In this document: positions 17,419-25,510 of the stretch, piece after piece
Layout of the letters: every line of letters starts with the position of its first letter
How positions within the stretch are numbered: the stretch's first letter is position 1
Assembly: GCA_965224845.1 (NCBI GenBank)
Contig: CBDDAJ010000012.1
Span: forward strand, 8,380-72,379
Direction: 5' to 3'
Origin: Wocania_A sp965224845
GTDB taxonomy: Bacteria; Bacteroidota; Bacteroidia; Flavobacteriales; Flavobacteriaceae
DNA: 64,000 nt
Translations under genes and position numbers: made by a program
The notes under the pieces: generated by a model
The model's input: only the letters and a program-made list of their open reading frames with translations
Databases searched by the model: none
Told to the model about the DNA's origin: nothing

Positions 17419-17465
17419 TATGAAATGCAATTTATTTATACACTTTTGGAATGATAGATTTCATA
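17419..17465. promoter_or_regulatory. Candidate operator pair upstream of the C-type regulator
   Basis: TATGAAAT (17419-17426) and its complement ATTTCATA (17458-17465), 31 bp apart, with matching flanks (ACAAATG / ATATGT). They lie within 60 bp upstream of the regulator start and suit autoregulation by a dimeric HTH protein. Confidence 0.45.
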
Positions 17466-17496
17466 TATGTGAACTATTTTAAATACCTGTATAACT

Positions 17497-17527
17497 AAAA
17501 ACCCCACCCGGTTAAGAGCAGGGTTTA
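17497..17527 (-). terminator. Terminator of the 134-aa gene (minus strand)
   Basis: On the minus strand, stem AAACCC / GGGTTT is followed by a short T-run, 23 bases after the stop codon of the gene ending at 17550. Confidence 0.5.
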
Positions 17528-17549
17528 AATTGAAACCTGTGTTTGGCTT

Positions 17550-17954
17550 TTAAAGCGTGAACTCTAAAATCTCTTTTTCAAGTTCAGACTTACGAGCCTC
17601 TAACGTGTGTTGGAGGTGCGTTGTTACCAGCTTTATCAAATTGCTGTTCGTGGTTTTAAATTCTAGTCCGGCTGCATCTCTTAAGAAAAATGTAGATGAA
17701 CCATCCTGATTGTAATTGAACCGTGTCAGTTCTGATAAGGTTGCCGTTAAACGTTCACGTTGATTTGCAAGACCACGTAATTTTTCGAACCGGCTGATGC
17801 GCTCGTCCAAATTTACTTTGGGTTGAAGGTTCTCTTTGATAATAGGAGAAGGCTTGTTACCAGTAGCTTCTTCGGTCAATTTCTTTTGAACCGTTTTGTT
17901 TGTGGTTGTTGTTTCTTTTTTACTTTGTCCGTTTGTTCTAGCACTTGTTGCCAT
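17550..17954 (-). CDS. Hypothetical mobile-element protein
   Basis: A 134-residue protein with a low-complexity, Thr/Lys-rich N-terminus (first 50 residues, probably disordered). A helical region (LDERISRFEKLRGLANQRERL) and a short beta segment (SSTFFLRDAAGLEFKTTNSNLI) follow, with a final charged helix. I do not recognise the family. A 326-bp GC-richer untranslated stretch with a strong hairpin lies upstream. No function can be assigned. Confidence 0.55.
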   Translation of the reverse strand: MATSARTNGQSKKETTTTNKTVQKKLTEEATGNKPSPIIKENLQPKVNLDERISRFEKLRGLANQRERLTATLSELTRFNYNQDGSSTFFLRDAAGLEFKTTNSNLIKLVTTHLQHTLEARKSELEKEILEFTL

Positions 17955-18281
17955 GATTAAAAGATTAAATATTAAACATTATTTTCTGCTTTGCACCTGT
18001 TGAACTCAGGTGCCTAAGCAGGGCAACAATTGCCGCAGCGAGGAAAAGGCAAGGCATTGGCGGTTATTTTTTCCAAAGAAAAAATGTTCGTAATCCCGAA
18101 GGGCTTGGCCTTGCAAGAGCGCAAAGGCTTAAGCGGCTACATTTGCACTGATTAGGTATCTGAAGGGCAATAGGACGAGCATTTAAGACAATAATGATTA
18201 ATCTATTAAGATTGGCACCGAACAAGTGACCGAGCAAGAACCGTACAAGTCAATATCTAAAGGAATAGCTTGAAAGCTCGC
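17955..18281. other. Non-coding, GC-richer stretch with a strong hairpin
   Basis: No convincing ORF. The main feature is a two-part hairpin at 17986-18021: outer CTGCTT / AAGCAG and inner GCACCTG / CAGGTGC around the loop TTGAACT. Base composition is clearly richer in G+C than most non-coding DNA here. It could be a leader RNA for the minus-strand gene at 17954 or a remnant of replication/transfer DNA. Confidence 0.45.
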
Positions 18282-19409
18282 TTAAGAAATATCGCCTTTT
18301 AAATTGAGATAATAACGGGTGCTTTTCAGCTCGCCTGTTTTTGTGAGGATGGATTTATCCACCAAATCCTTTAAATCACGGGTTGCGGTAGAGGCTGAGG
18401 TTTTTGCAATCCGCACATAATTATCGGCACTCAAACCACCTTTAAACCCGTGATGTCCCTCTTTGAAAATACGCCTTACAACCTGTGTTTGACGTTCGTT
18501 CATTATTGGAGAAAAACGATCAAAGAATTTTGCTTTAGCAATCAGGAACTCAATAATTTTTATGGTGTTTTCTTGGGCATCTATAACGGTTTGGCCAAAA
18601 TACAACAGCCAATTCGTCAAATCCAGTTTGGTGTTATGCTCTTCCAATGAGGCGTAATAATCTTTTTTATTGGCCTCTATCATTTGGGATAAAGAGATGA
18701 GGGCAGGGCGACCTAATCCCATTGATATGGATTTTTCGGAAAGGGCTCTTGCAATTCGCCCGTTACCATCTTCAAACGGGTGGATTGCAAGAAAATAAAA
18801 GTGTGCCATTCCCGATTTTGCCAAAGGCAGTATCGAATTGTCTTTCTTGGAATGAATATTATTAAACCAAGTAATAAAAGCCTTCATTTCCTTAGCCATG
18901 CTTTTTGAGGGCGGAGCTTCATAATGGACGGTCTTTTTATCAATGCGTGCACCGGAAACGATTTGCATAGGGTCTTCATGGGTGCGGTAGCGACCAATAT
19001 CCATTAAATCCCGTCTGCCATTGGTCAACATACTATGCCATCCAAAGAGAAGTTCATTGCTCAATGGTTCGTCATAGGTTTGATATAAATTGACCATCAT
19101 TTCAGATATGCCGAACTCTGCGGGAGGGAGTTTCCTTTTTTCTGTGGTCAGTCCCAGATTTTTTTTGATGGATTCTTGAATGCTGTCACGGTCAAGATAC
19201 TCACCTTCAATTTCGGAAGTTTTAAGGGCTTCATCGGACAGAACCTCGATGAGCAACTGTTCTTTCTCATCTTCGGAAACATGGGCAAATGCGCCCAAGG
19301 CCATGCCACTGGATTGGATAAATTTATATTCCAAATCCTTTAAGGTTGTTTCATCGTAGGTAAAGTACGGCCAATTTTGTTGTTGCCAGTTCCATTTAAA
19401 AGCAGTCAT
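18282..19409 (-). CDS. Fic family protein (class II), AMPylation enzyme
   Basis: A 375-residue protein. The N-terminal segment WNWQQQNWPYFTYD matches the DUF4172 extension. The inhibitory motif TSEIEG (residues 64-69, [S/T]xxxE[G/N]) marks a class II, self-inhibited Fic protein. The catalytic motif HPFEDGNGRIAR is at 210-221. A C-terminal winged-helix-like part (ADNYVRIAKTSASTATRDLKDLV) suggests DNA binding. The catalytic motif is intact, so transfer of AMP to a protein target is expected; the target is unknown. Divergently transcribed from the exported-protein gene at 19581. Confidence 0.9.
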   Translation of the reverse strand: MTAFKWNWQQQNWPYFTYDETTLKDLEYKFIQSSGMALGAFAHVSEDEKEQLLIEVLSDEALKTSEIEGEYLDRDSIQESIKKNLGLTTEKRKLPPAEFGISEMMVNLYQTYDEPLSNELLFGWHSMLTNGRRDLMDIGRYRTHEDPMQIVSGARIDKKTVHYEAPPSKSMAKEMKAFITWFNNIHSKKDNSILPLAKSGMAHFYFLAIHPFEDGNGRIARALSEKSISMGLGRPALISLSQMIEANKKDYYASLEEHNTKLDLTNWLLYFGQTVIDAQENTIKIIEFLIAKAKFFDRFSPIMNERQTQVVRRIFKEGHHGFKGGLSADNYVRIAKTSASTATRDLKDLVDKSILTKTGELKSTRYYLNLKGDIS

Positions 19410-19580
19410 GAGCTATAAACCTTTTATTTATAGCTCAAATATAATCATTTTTTGAGCTATATTTCAAGTCTTTTTAGCCCAAAAGGAAATTTTTATTGGT
19501 AATCTACCAAATCCTCTTCGCTATTTCTCGTTCATCCATTCCAATAATATTAAGGCAGATTTCATATCTTTAGCTTTACT

Positions 19581-20003
19581 ATGAAAGTAGCTATTAGAAT
19601 TTTCTTGATTTTATTGCTATCAAGCCCTTGTTTAAAAGCACAAGAATTAAAGAATACTAGTGATGAAAATAGAGTTGAGCCTGATGTTATGGTAATGAAG
19701 GCCGCTGCTGATCATTCCAAAACTGGAGAAATTGGTGTTTTCGTTATTGCTGGAACTGAATTTGAGAACGTAACAGACGAGCAGCTAAACCAAGCATTCG
19801 ATAAACTCATCAAAAAATATGACAAAAATATTGGGATAGAGTTAAAAATCCAGAGAACAGCAAAGCGCAAAGGTTCAACCTATGATTTTTTTGTTGATGG
19901 TGCGGGTATAGGTAAAACAGTGCTTTTTAAAGATGTTGGCCTTGTTATTAAAGAAGCTATTAGCACGTATAAGAGAAACAGAAGCGTTAAAAAAGATAAT
20001 TAA
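19581..20003 (+). CDS. Exported protein of unknown function
   Basis: A 140-residue protein with a signal peptide (MKVAIRIFLILLLSSPCLKAQ) and a small alpha/beta domain (GEIGVFVIAGTEF ... KGSTYDFFVDGAGIGKTVLFKDVG). The exported protein at 20565 has a similar order of segments (LLVVYIYGAKG ... SVYINGREYKT), so they may be distant relatives. No family recognised. Probably periplasmic. Confidence 0.6.
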   Translation: MKVAIRIFLILLLSSPCLKAQELKNTSDENRVEPDVMVMKAAADHSKTGEIGVFVIAGTEFENVTDEQLNQAFDKLIKKYDKNIGIELKIQRTAKRKGSTYDFFVDGAGIGKTVLFKDVGLVIKEAISTYKRNRSVKKDN

Positions 20004-20066
20004 CCTAACAGTTGGTAAAGTTTTTCTGTTTTCTTATCAGGACAAAAAGCGAATGAAAAATCTATT

Positions 20067-20294
20067 TTAGAAATCCTTAAAAAAATCACCAAGTGTAATT
20101 TTGTGAATATCCAATAAACGTAAAAGGGTAGAAACCTTTAAATCATATTTACCTGATTCCAGTCTCCATATTTGTTTAGGTTGAATATTATAAGCGTTGG
20201 CAAAATCTTCATGACTGGTATAGCCGGCCTGAATTCTAAGCTCTTTAATTCTTTCACCAATAGCTTTAAGTCTTTGATTTTGTTCTGTACTCAT
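20067..20294 (-). CDS. XRE-family HTH transcriptional regulator
   Basis: A 75-residue single-domain Cro/CI-type protein: IKELRIQAGYTSHEDFANAYNIQPKQIWRLESGKYDLKVSTLLRLLDI, then a short tail. The two palindromes in the intergenic region upstream (20327-20350 and 20370-20387) are its likely operators. Probably represses itself and the divergent gene at 20565. Confidence 0.8.
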   Translation of the reverse strand: MSTEQNQRLKAIGERIKELRIQAGYTSHEDFANAYNIQPKQIWRLESGKYDLKVSTLLRLLDIHKITLGDFFKDF

Positions 20295-20326
20295 AGATGA
20301 TAAAATTCATCATTTGAGTTTCAATT

Positions 20327-20350
20327 AATTACGTCATGCGTGACGTAATT
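20327..20350. promoter_or_regulatory. Operator O1: perfect 10-bp-arm palindrome
   Basis: Arms AATTACGTCA and TGACGTAATT around TGCG, 33 bp upstream of the XRE regulator start. A 24-bp perfect dyad is hard to explain by chance in non-coding DNA. Confidence 0.75.
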
Positions 20351-20369
20351 CACAAATTTTATGTATTTT

Positions 20370-20387
20370 TACGTCATGAATGACATA
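20370..20387. promoter_or_regulatory. Operator O2: second TACGTCA palindrome
   Basis: TACGTCA-TGAA-TGACATA, one mismatch between arms. Its centre is 40 bp from that of O1, so both face the same side of the helix. Confidence 0.65.
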
Positions 20388-20564
20388 TTATGGCGAATAA
20401 CGAGAGCTATAAAATATGCATTCAAATGCATGATTAATAACAAAATAATATTGCTAATACTTTAATTACGAAATCATTAAAATTTTAAAGTTATGGAATC
20501 ATTTGCTTGCGGGCGAAGGGGAAAAAATGGTATAAAACCTATGAAATTATTGGGAATTGTACCT

Positions 20565-21143
20565 ATGAACAAAGCTCAGAACCTATTATTGGCCACCGGC
20601 CTAACCATTAGCAGCGTCTTTGCGATGAATGCGCAGAGCAATGATAATGATGCCAAGTTGCTTGCCGATGCGAGCGTGACCAATACGGAAATGGTGGCAA
20701 AGAAAAGCGATGTTCTGACACCAGCCATAAGAAAAGGGCATGCGGGTGACGCGTCTTTTCATTCAGGCAAGCATGATCTTTTGGTTGTTTATATTTATGG
20801 TGCCAAGGGACGTGATGGTAAAAAAGAGCCTTATACTGCAGAGCAATATGCCCGAATTTTGCAAAAAGCCTTTGGAGATGAGGAATACACCAATTACCCC
20901 ACCGATATTGTTGTGTTTTACGAGGAAAGTGGGTTAGAGGGTTCTACAATAGCCAGTGTTTACATTAATGGCCGAGAGTATAAAACCAAAGACGGTACCA
21001 GAACTTTTACTCCCATAGCCGTTGGGAACAATATAGATGTGTTTACCAAGAAATATGCCGATGAAAAGAAAAAGCTGGCCGGATTACAAAACAGCTCTAC
21101 CAATACAAATACTGTAGCGGTCAATAAGCCGGATTACGACTAA
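20565..21143 (+). CDS. Exported protein of unknown function
   Basis: About 192 residues when started at ATG 20565, which puts the signal peptide (MNKAQNLLLATGLTISSVFAMNAQ) at the N-terminus. The frame is open from 20493, with other ATGs at 20493 and 20541 that would add a non-secretory leader. The mature part has alternating strands (LLVVYIYGAKG, DIVVFYEESG, IASVYINGREYKT) and a helical tail. Family not recognised. It probably falls under control of the XRE regulator facing it. Confidence 0.55.
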   Translation: MNKAQNLLLATGLTISSVFAMNAQSNDNDAKLLADASVTNTEMVAKKSDVLTPAIRKGHAGDASFHSGKHDLLVVYIYGAKGRDGKKEPYTAEQYARILQKAFGDEEYTNYPTDIVVFYEESGLEGSTIASVYINGREYKTKDGTRTFTPIAVGNNIDVFTKKYADEKKKLAGLQNSSTNTNTVAVNKPDYD

Positions 21144-22042
21144 TCCATCCCGCCGGGGCTATCGAGTTTAAACAGGGTTTTTGTTTCTCCCAAATCATTA
21201 CCGGAAAGCTCTTCCTTAAGCTCACTGTCCAGCTTGCCTTCCAAAGCGGCCACATCGTTAAAGCTGTCGGTGAGCAGACCTTCTGCATTGGCAAAAGGTG
21301 ATTTTTTGGTAGAAGGCAATTCATCACGCAGCTTTGTGTCGATATTATCTATTTGGGCCGTTTTAATTTCATTGTTATGTAGAACTTTCTTATTTAAACC
21401 AAGTTTTTTTCTAAACAAATCAGATGAATAGCCATCTTCATCACAAACTTCCGCAAACAAGTTTTCTGGATTATAGCCATTCGCTGTGGCTTTTTGGTCA
21501 ATCTCTTCGAGCTTTTTAAGGTAGTATTCCCTAAGTTTAGGGTCTTCTGCGCCGTTGGCTTTTTGTTCATATTTTTTTCGAATATTATTATATTCTTGTT
21601 TGAGCTGTTTCTCTGTAACCTTGTTCTCATTAAGTTGCTGCTCGATTAGATCGTTCAGCTCTTCCGCTGTCTTGTCTTCCAGCTGTTCGGGCGTGTAGCT
21701 GGCATATTCCTGAAGGTAAAGGAGCTTGTCGCTGATATCATCGCTATTGAGGGCTTCTCTACCCTTGGCATTGCTGATTCTGATTTTATTAAGATCGTCC
21801 AGGATATCGTTCATGCGATCCATCATCGCTTCCATTTCCTGAGCGAATTGCTGCTGGCGGAGCAGGTTCAAATAGGTTTCCTGATCCTTTTTGCGCTTTT
21901 TCTGGATATGGTGGTCAGATTTGTGCTCTTGGAAATTATTGGTCGCAATGCGGCCAACACTCTCCATATCACCGCGTATCGAGTAGTTAAAATCTACGTC
22001 TTTAAGGTGTAGCGCTGTTTCGTTGAATGCTTCTTTGAGCAT
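21140..22042 (-). CDS. Hypothetical coiled-coil protein
   Basis: A 300-residue, very hydrophilic protein that is mostly predicted helix with long charged stretches (residues 60-215). No signal peptide, membrane segment or catalytic motif is visible. Its stop overlaps the end of the convergent gene at 21143 by a few bases. Possibly a structural or mobilisation accessory protein, but nothing in the sequence decides this. Confidence 0.55.
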   Translation of the reverse strand: MLKEAFNETALHLKDVDFNYSIRGDMESVGRIATNNFQEHKSDHHIQKKRKKDQETYLNLLRQQQFAQEMEAMMDRMNDILDDLNKIRISNAKGREALNSDDISDKLLYLQEYASYTPEQLEDKTAEELNDLIEQQLNENKVTEKQLKQEYNNIRKKYEQKANGAEDPKLREYYLKKLEEIDQKATANGYNPENLFAEVCDEDGYSSDLFRKKLGLNKKVLHNNEIKTAQIDNIDTKLRDELPSTKKSPFANAEGLLTDSFNDVAALEGKLDSELKEELSGNDLGETKTLFKLDSPGGMD

Positions 22043-22160
22043 TGTAACCCCCTGTTGTCACACAAGGGATATTTTCTCAAATCAAAGTAAAAGCGAGGTT
22101 ATTTTTACGTAAAATAAATATAAAAATTATCTAAAATTTTAAACACTTAAGGCGTTGAAA

Positions 22161-22460
22161 TTATTGTAAACTCTCAGGTGTTGGAAAAACACCATGCTCA
22201 AGATATTTTTTAACAGCAACATCTACACTATCTTTATTAAATCTCCCCGTTAGCATAAAGAAGGTTCTGGAGTGATTATTGCCCTCTCTTTCGTCTAATA
22301 GGAAAAAGCGATCTCGTTTTGAATCGGGAGAAGCATAATCTTTAAATTCGATAGTGACGTTTTTAACATCATCGTAGTAGTAGTTATACTCTTCGCAAGA
22401 GGTGGTGAAAATAGCGACCAGTCCGAGCTTTATCAGAAATGCCTTTTGCCTTTTGAACAT
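22161..22460 (-). CDS. Small lipoprotein of unknown function
   Basis: A 99-residue protein with a lipoprotein signal (LVAIFTTSC, Cys about residue 22) and a tyrosine-rich mature start (EEYNYYYDDV). Family not recognised. Divergent from the two-TM protein gene at 22547. Confidence 0.5.
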   Translation of the reverse strand: MFKRQKAFLIKLGLVAIFTTSCEEYNYYYDDVKNVTIEFKDYASPDSKRDRFFLLDEREGNNHSRTFFMLTGRFNKDSVDVAVKKYLEHGVFPTPESLQ

Positions 22461-22546
22461 TTTTTAATTCCTCAATTTTTTTTATGTTTATAGCAATGCT
22501 GTGCGGGTTATGTCAATGGACTGTTTAATTTTAAGAACAAATATAT

Positions 22547-23242
22547 ATGGAAAGATTAAGGAGGTGGAAACTTTGGTTATCCATTACAATAACCGCAGTA
22601 TTTATTATCATTGGGTATGAGATAAAATTAAGCCAATATTTTGAAGCCGTACCTCCAATTATTATTGCAGTATTTTTGTTTCTTTTAACCTCTAGGTTTG
22701 CGGTTTCTCTAACTGATTTCCTTTTTAGCTTAGAATCAGTTAGAAGATTTTTTTCAAATAAGAGTAATGTTGAAGGTTACTGGGTAATCAAAACATTTTT
22801 CCAAGAACAAAACCCAAATAAGGATAATCCTTTGTTTAAAACCGGTATTCTGAGGTTAACGTTTGTAGGCAAAGATTTAAGATTAAAAGCAGTAACATCA
22901 AGGCTGGATGATTTTCATACAAGAGTATTGGTTAATTCAGTTGTTGCCTTTGTTAATGATGATCTTTCAAAAATTTACTATTTAAACTATTTTGACTATC
23001 CTGTTCATGGCAAGGATATGCATCATGGTATATGTTTTGCAGAATTTAGTTTTCCTGATGGGAAAAATATGATTTTACAGGGGAAAATTGTTTTAGAAGG
23101 AGAAGGGGAGCTTCGAATGCAAAGTGCCAATAAAATATCTAGGAAAGATGTAAGGAAACTAATTAAGAAGTTTGGAAATAAAGATTGGATAGAAGAGACT
23201 TTAAAGCATGATGGCAATATTAATGAAGCTTTGTCTAAATAA
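22547..23242 (+). CDS. Two-TM plus beta-domain protein (possible Cap15-like effector)
   Basis: A 231-residue protein with two N-terminal transmembrane helices (about 8-28 and 35-58). A cytosolic, strand-rich domain (about 74-200) opens with VEGYWVIKTFF and continues with GILRLTFVGKDLRLKAVTS, KIYYLNYFDYP, GICFAEFSF and MILQGKIVLEGEGEL. A short helical tail ends it. Two TM helices followed by a beta barrel is the layout of Cap15-type membrane effectors of CBASS and related immune proteins. I infer this by architecture only; no cyclase gene is next to it. It would act at the inner membrane. Confidence 0.5.
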   Translation: MERLRRWKLWLSITITAVFIIIGYEIKLSQYFEAVPPIIIAVFLFLLTSRFAVSLTDFLFSLESVRRFFSNKSNVEGYWVIKTFFQEQNPNKDNPLFKTGILRLTFVGKDLRLKAVTSRLDDFHTRVLVNSVVAFVNDDLSKIYYLNYFDYPVHGKDMHHGICFAEFSFPDGKNMILQGKIVLEGEGELRMQSANKISRKDVRKLIKKFGNKDWIEETLKHDGNINEALSK

Positions 23243-23291
23243 TATTGAATTTTAAGAAATACGATTACTTATAGCGTTTCGAGGCAATCCA

Positions 23292-23726
23292 TTGGCATTA
23301 AGACCCGGCTACATTTTAATTACCAAAGACCATATAGGCACACTTAAGTCGCATAGGAAGCGTACCGGTGTTAGTGAATATGCGTTACTATCCTATTCCG
23401 ATCCTGTCCATTGGGTCACTGTGTCGGGCTGGATAAGTGGAGGTGTCAAAAGTGCCAAGCCTGATAATATAGATTTTGTTCTGAAAAAATGGGCGGATCT
23501 TCCCGATAACAAAAAAGGCTTCATAGAACTAACGGACGAGCTGAGAGCGAAAATTCGAGAAGCAATAGGAAGCAGAAATAGACGGATTTTGTTCGGGACA
23601 AGGAATGATCTTCCAAAAGGGTTCAATAGCCAATTGTTAGGCAGAATGACAGCTCATAAACCGACTTCACAAAAACATGTAAAGAAAGAATATGTGGACT
23701 ATGTTTTTAAGGTTTGCGGGGAATAA
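23292..23726 (+). CDS. Unknown protein with two similar HTH-like halves
   Basis: A 144-residue, basic protein. Two stretches (about residues 9-70 and 78-142) share a pattern: ITKDHIGTLKSHRKRTG...WVTVSGWISGG...NIDFVLKKW against LTDELRAKIREAIGSRN...NSQLLGRMTAH...YVDYVFKV. This suggests an internal duplication of a DNA-binding-like helical unit. The start is a TTG (23292); an in-frame stop lies 39 bp upstream and no ATG is available. It follows the two-TM gene by 49 bases. A regulator role is inferred. Confidence 0.5.
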   Translation: MALRPGYILITKDHIGTLKSHRKRTGVSEYALLSYSDPVHWVTVSGWISGGVKSAKPDNIDFVLKKWADLPDNKKGFIELTDELRAKIREAIGSRNRRILFGTRNDLPKGFNSQLLGRMTAHKPTSQKHVKKEYVDYVFKVCGE

Positions 23727-23734
23727 ACTAAACA

Positions 23735-24433
23735 CTAATCTTCTTCCCATCCCTTACGTATCATCCAAGCTGGGATAGTCCCCCAATCTTGATCAATTTT
23801 TTCGATTGGTTCAAACTCTGTATATAGTTTCTCCATGTTAGTATATTGTTTAACGTAGCAGCTATATTTTCCAAATGCCTTCACGCCTATCTCTTTGCTT
23901 GCCTGAATGTTTTTATACGCTTCATTTAGCAAGAAATTGGCTTTTTGAGCATTTCTGAATACCCCTTCCTCTCTGGATAATAGTAAGTAGGATGTGCCAT
24001 TTTCTCTTAAAATAAGGTTGTTATAATGGTCTTCATCATCCCATAAAATGGTTATTCTGAACTTATCTATAAAGCCATCATTTGAATTCTGATTAGTAGA
24101 GGCCAAATGAAAATTTGTGTTTTGTTTCTGTGTGCTTTTATTGAAGTAGGCATCTCCCAAAAAGATTGCTTGGGTCAATTCTGTCATATCGGCTTTTTGC
24201 TTCTCTTGTTTTTCTCTTATGTCAGCAGCAAGCCGGTTAGGTTTTGAGGCCATATATTTAGCCCACCGGTCGATGAACTCAAAACTTCTGTTCTTTATTC
24301 CATAAGCGTGTTTTTGGGCTTGGTTCGTTAAACTTTCCTTTGAGTATTTGGCTTTGTTCGATACTCCGTTTTGACAAGATGCAATTAGCCAAACGGTTAA
24401 AAAAAAGATTACGGTCTTGTATGGTTTTTTCAT
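23735..24433 (-). CDS. Lipoprotein of unknown function (paralogue 1)
   Basis: A 232-residue protein with lipoprotein signal (FLTVWLIASC) and a hydrophilic, helix-rich mature part. Its C-terminal segment (KNIQASKEIGVKAFGKYSCYVKQY) resembles the neighbour at 24452 (KNVLDSKALGVSPFGSYNINKNG), and both contain an ENGTS(Y/F)L strand. They are tandem diverged copies. Located at the end of the relaxase operon; role unknown. Confidence 0.55.
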   Translation of the reverse strand: MKKPYKTVIFFLTVWLIASCQNGVSNKAKYSKESLTNQAQKHAYGIKNRSFEFIDRWAKYMASKPNRLAADIREKQEKQKADMTELTQAIFLGDAYFNKSTQKQNTNFHLASTNQNSNDGFIDKFRITILWDDEDHYNNLILRENGTSYLLLSREEGVFRNAQKANFLLNEAYKNIQASKEIGVKAFGKYSCYVKQYTNMEKLYTEFEPIEKIDQDWGTIPAWMIRKGWEED

Positions 24434-24451
24434 TGTATTGTTTGTTGGTTA

Positions 24452-25033
24452 TTATTCCTTTCTTTTAAATGTGATAGAGCCATTTTTATTAATGTTGTAG
24501 CTGCCAAATGGAGATACGCCCAAAGCTTTTGAATCTAAAACGTTCTTTCGTACTTTTATTAAAAGGACTGCGGCCTCTGCCGGTGATAATGCACCCCTTA
24601 AAAAACTGGTTCCATTTTCGCTAAGCTCCAGATTGGGGAAGACTTGGCCATAATATCTGACATGGTCAATGGTAATATTATAGGAGTCCATAAAGCCTTT
24701 AGGAAAAGACGCATCCTTTTCAATTAGTTCACGATTGCTATTATCTTTTTTTTCGCCGGAAATAATGTCTTTTATATACTTTTTTAGATATTCAGCCTCT
24801 TCGTTTTTCATTTCTTGAAGCTCATTAGCCGTATAAGCATTATTTTCCTTGGCATGTTCAATGTATTCTTTGAAACGGTTATCAAGATAATATTGATAGG
24901 AGCGTTCAAAAATACTTTCGATATGCGGATCAATCTGATGGTTGTTCTTAGCTTTATCACTTTGTGAGCTTTTTGCGTTGTTGCAGCCCGATATAAAAAG
25001 TAAAAGGGCGACCACTAAAAATCTTAATTTCAT
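24452..25033 (-). CDS. Lipoprotein of unknown function (paralogue 2)
   Basis: A 193-residue lipoprotein (signal VVALLLFISGC). It is shorter than paralogue 1 and shares the ENGTSFL and GVSPFGSY segments with it. Directly upstream of paralogue 1 by 18 bases and downstream of the hydrophilic protein at 25070. Role unknown. Confidence 0.55.
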   Translation of the reverse strand: MKLRFLVVALLLFISGCNNAKSSQSDKAKNNHQIDPHIESIFERSYQYYLDNRFKEYIEHAKENNAYTANELQEMKNEEAEYLKKYIKDIISGEKKDNSNRELIEKDASFPKGFMDSYNITIDHVRYYGQVFPNLELSENGTSFLRGALSPAEAAVLLIKVRKNVLDSKALGVSPFGSYNINKNGSITFKRKE

Positions 25034-25069
25034 ATAGATGGGTTTATAGGGGTTAAAATACTTTTTTTC

Positions 25070-25492
25070 TTATAGATCAATGTCCATTTCTTTATCTTTT
25101 TCCTTGAATGATTTGCTCAGGCTATTTTTGGCCTGATATTCTTCCTTGGCCTCATTGACAACATCATTTCTCATTTTACGGTCTTGTTCGTTATGCATGT
25201 CTTTGATCTCCTCATAGTCTTTATGAGGCAGTCCCGAACGAATACCTTGAGCATAGTGGATGCTCCCCTTGTTTCGGCTTGCCTGTTTTTGTTCAATTTC
25301 TTTCAGATATTTCTGCTTTATTTTTTGCAAGCTGAAATAGGTTTCTTTTTCTCCTCCCACTTTACTGTAGTTATCTAGTCGCTCCTGTAGTTCTTCATGT
25401 GATAGGTCGGGCTCATTTCTGACATTTTCAGCTGTGTTTTCGATATTGGTCGGTGATAGATGGTCTTTGTTTTCTCCTTTTTTATCATCCAT
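25070..25492 (-). CDS. Hydrophilic hypothetical protein of the relaxase operon
   Basis: A 140-residue, highly charged, likely disordered/helical protein with no cysteines. Its position, just after the relaxase genes, suggests a mobilisation accessory role, but no domain is recognisable. Confidence 0.5.
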   Translation of the reverse strand: MDDKKGENKDHLSPTNIENTAENVRNEPDLSHEELQERLDNYSKVGGEKETYFSLQKIKQKYLKEIEQKQASRNKGSIHYAQGIRSGLPHKDYEEIKDMHNEQDRKMRNDVVNEAKEEYQAKNSLSKSFKEKDKEMDIDL

Positions 25493-25510
25493 TTTTTTAG
25501 GGTTTTAAAT

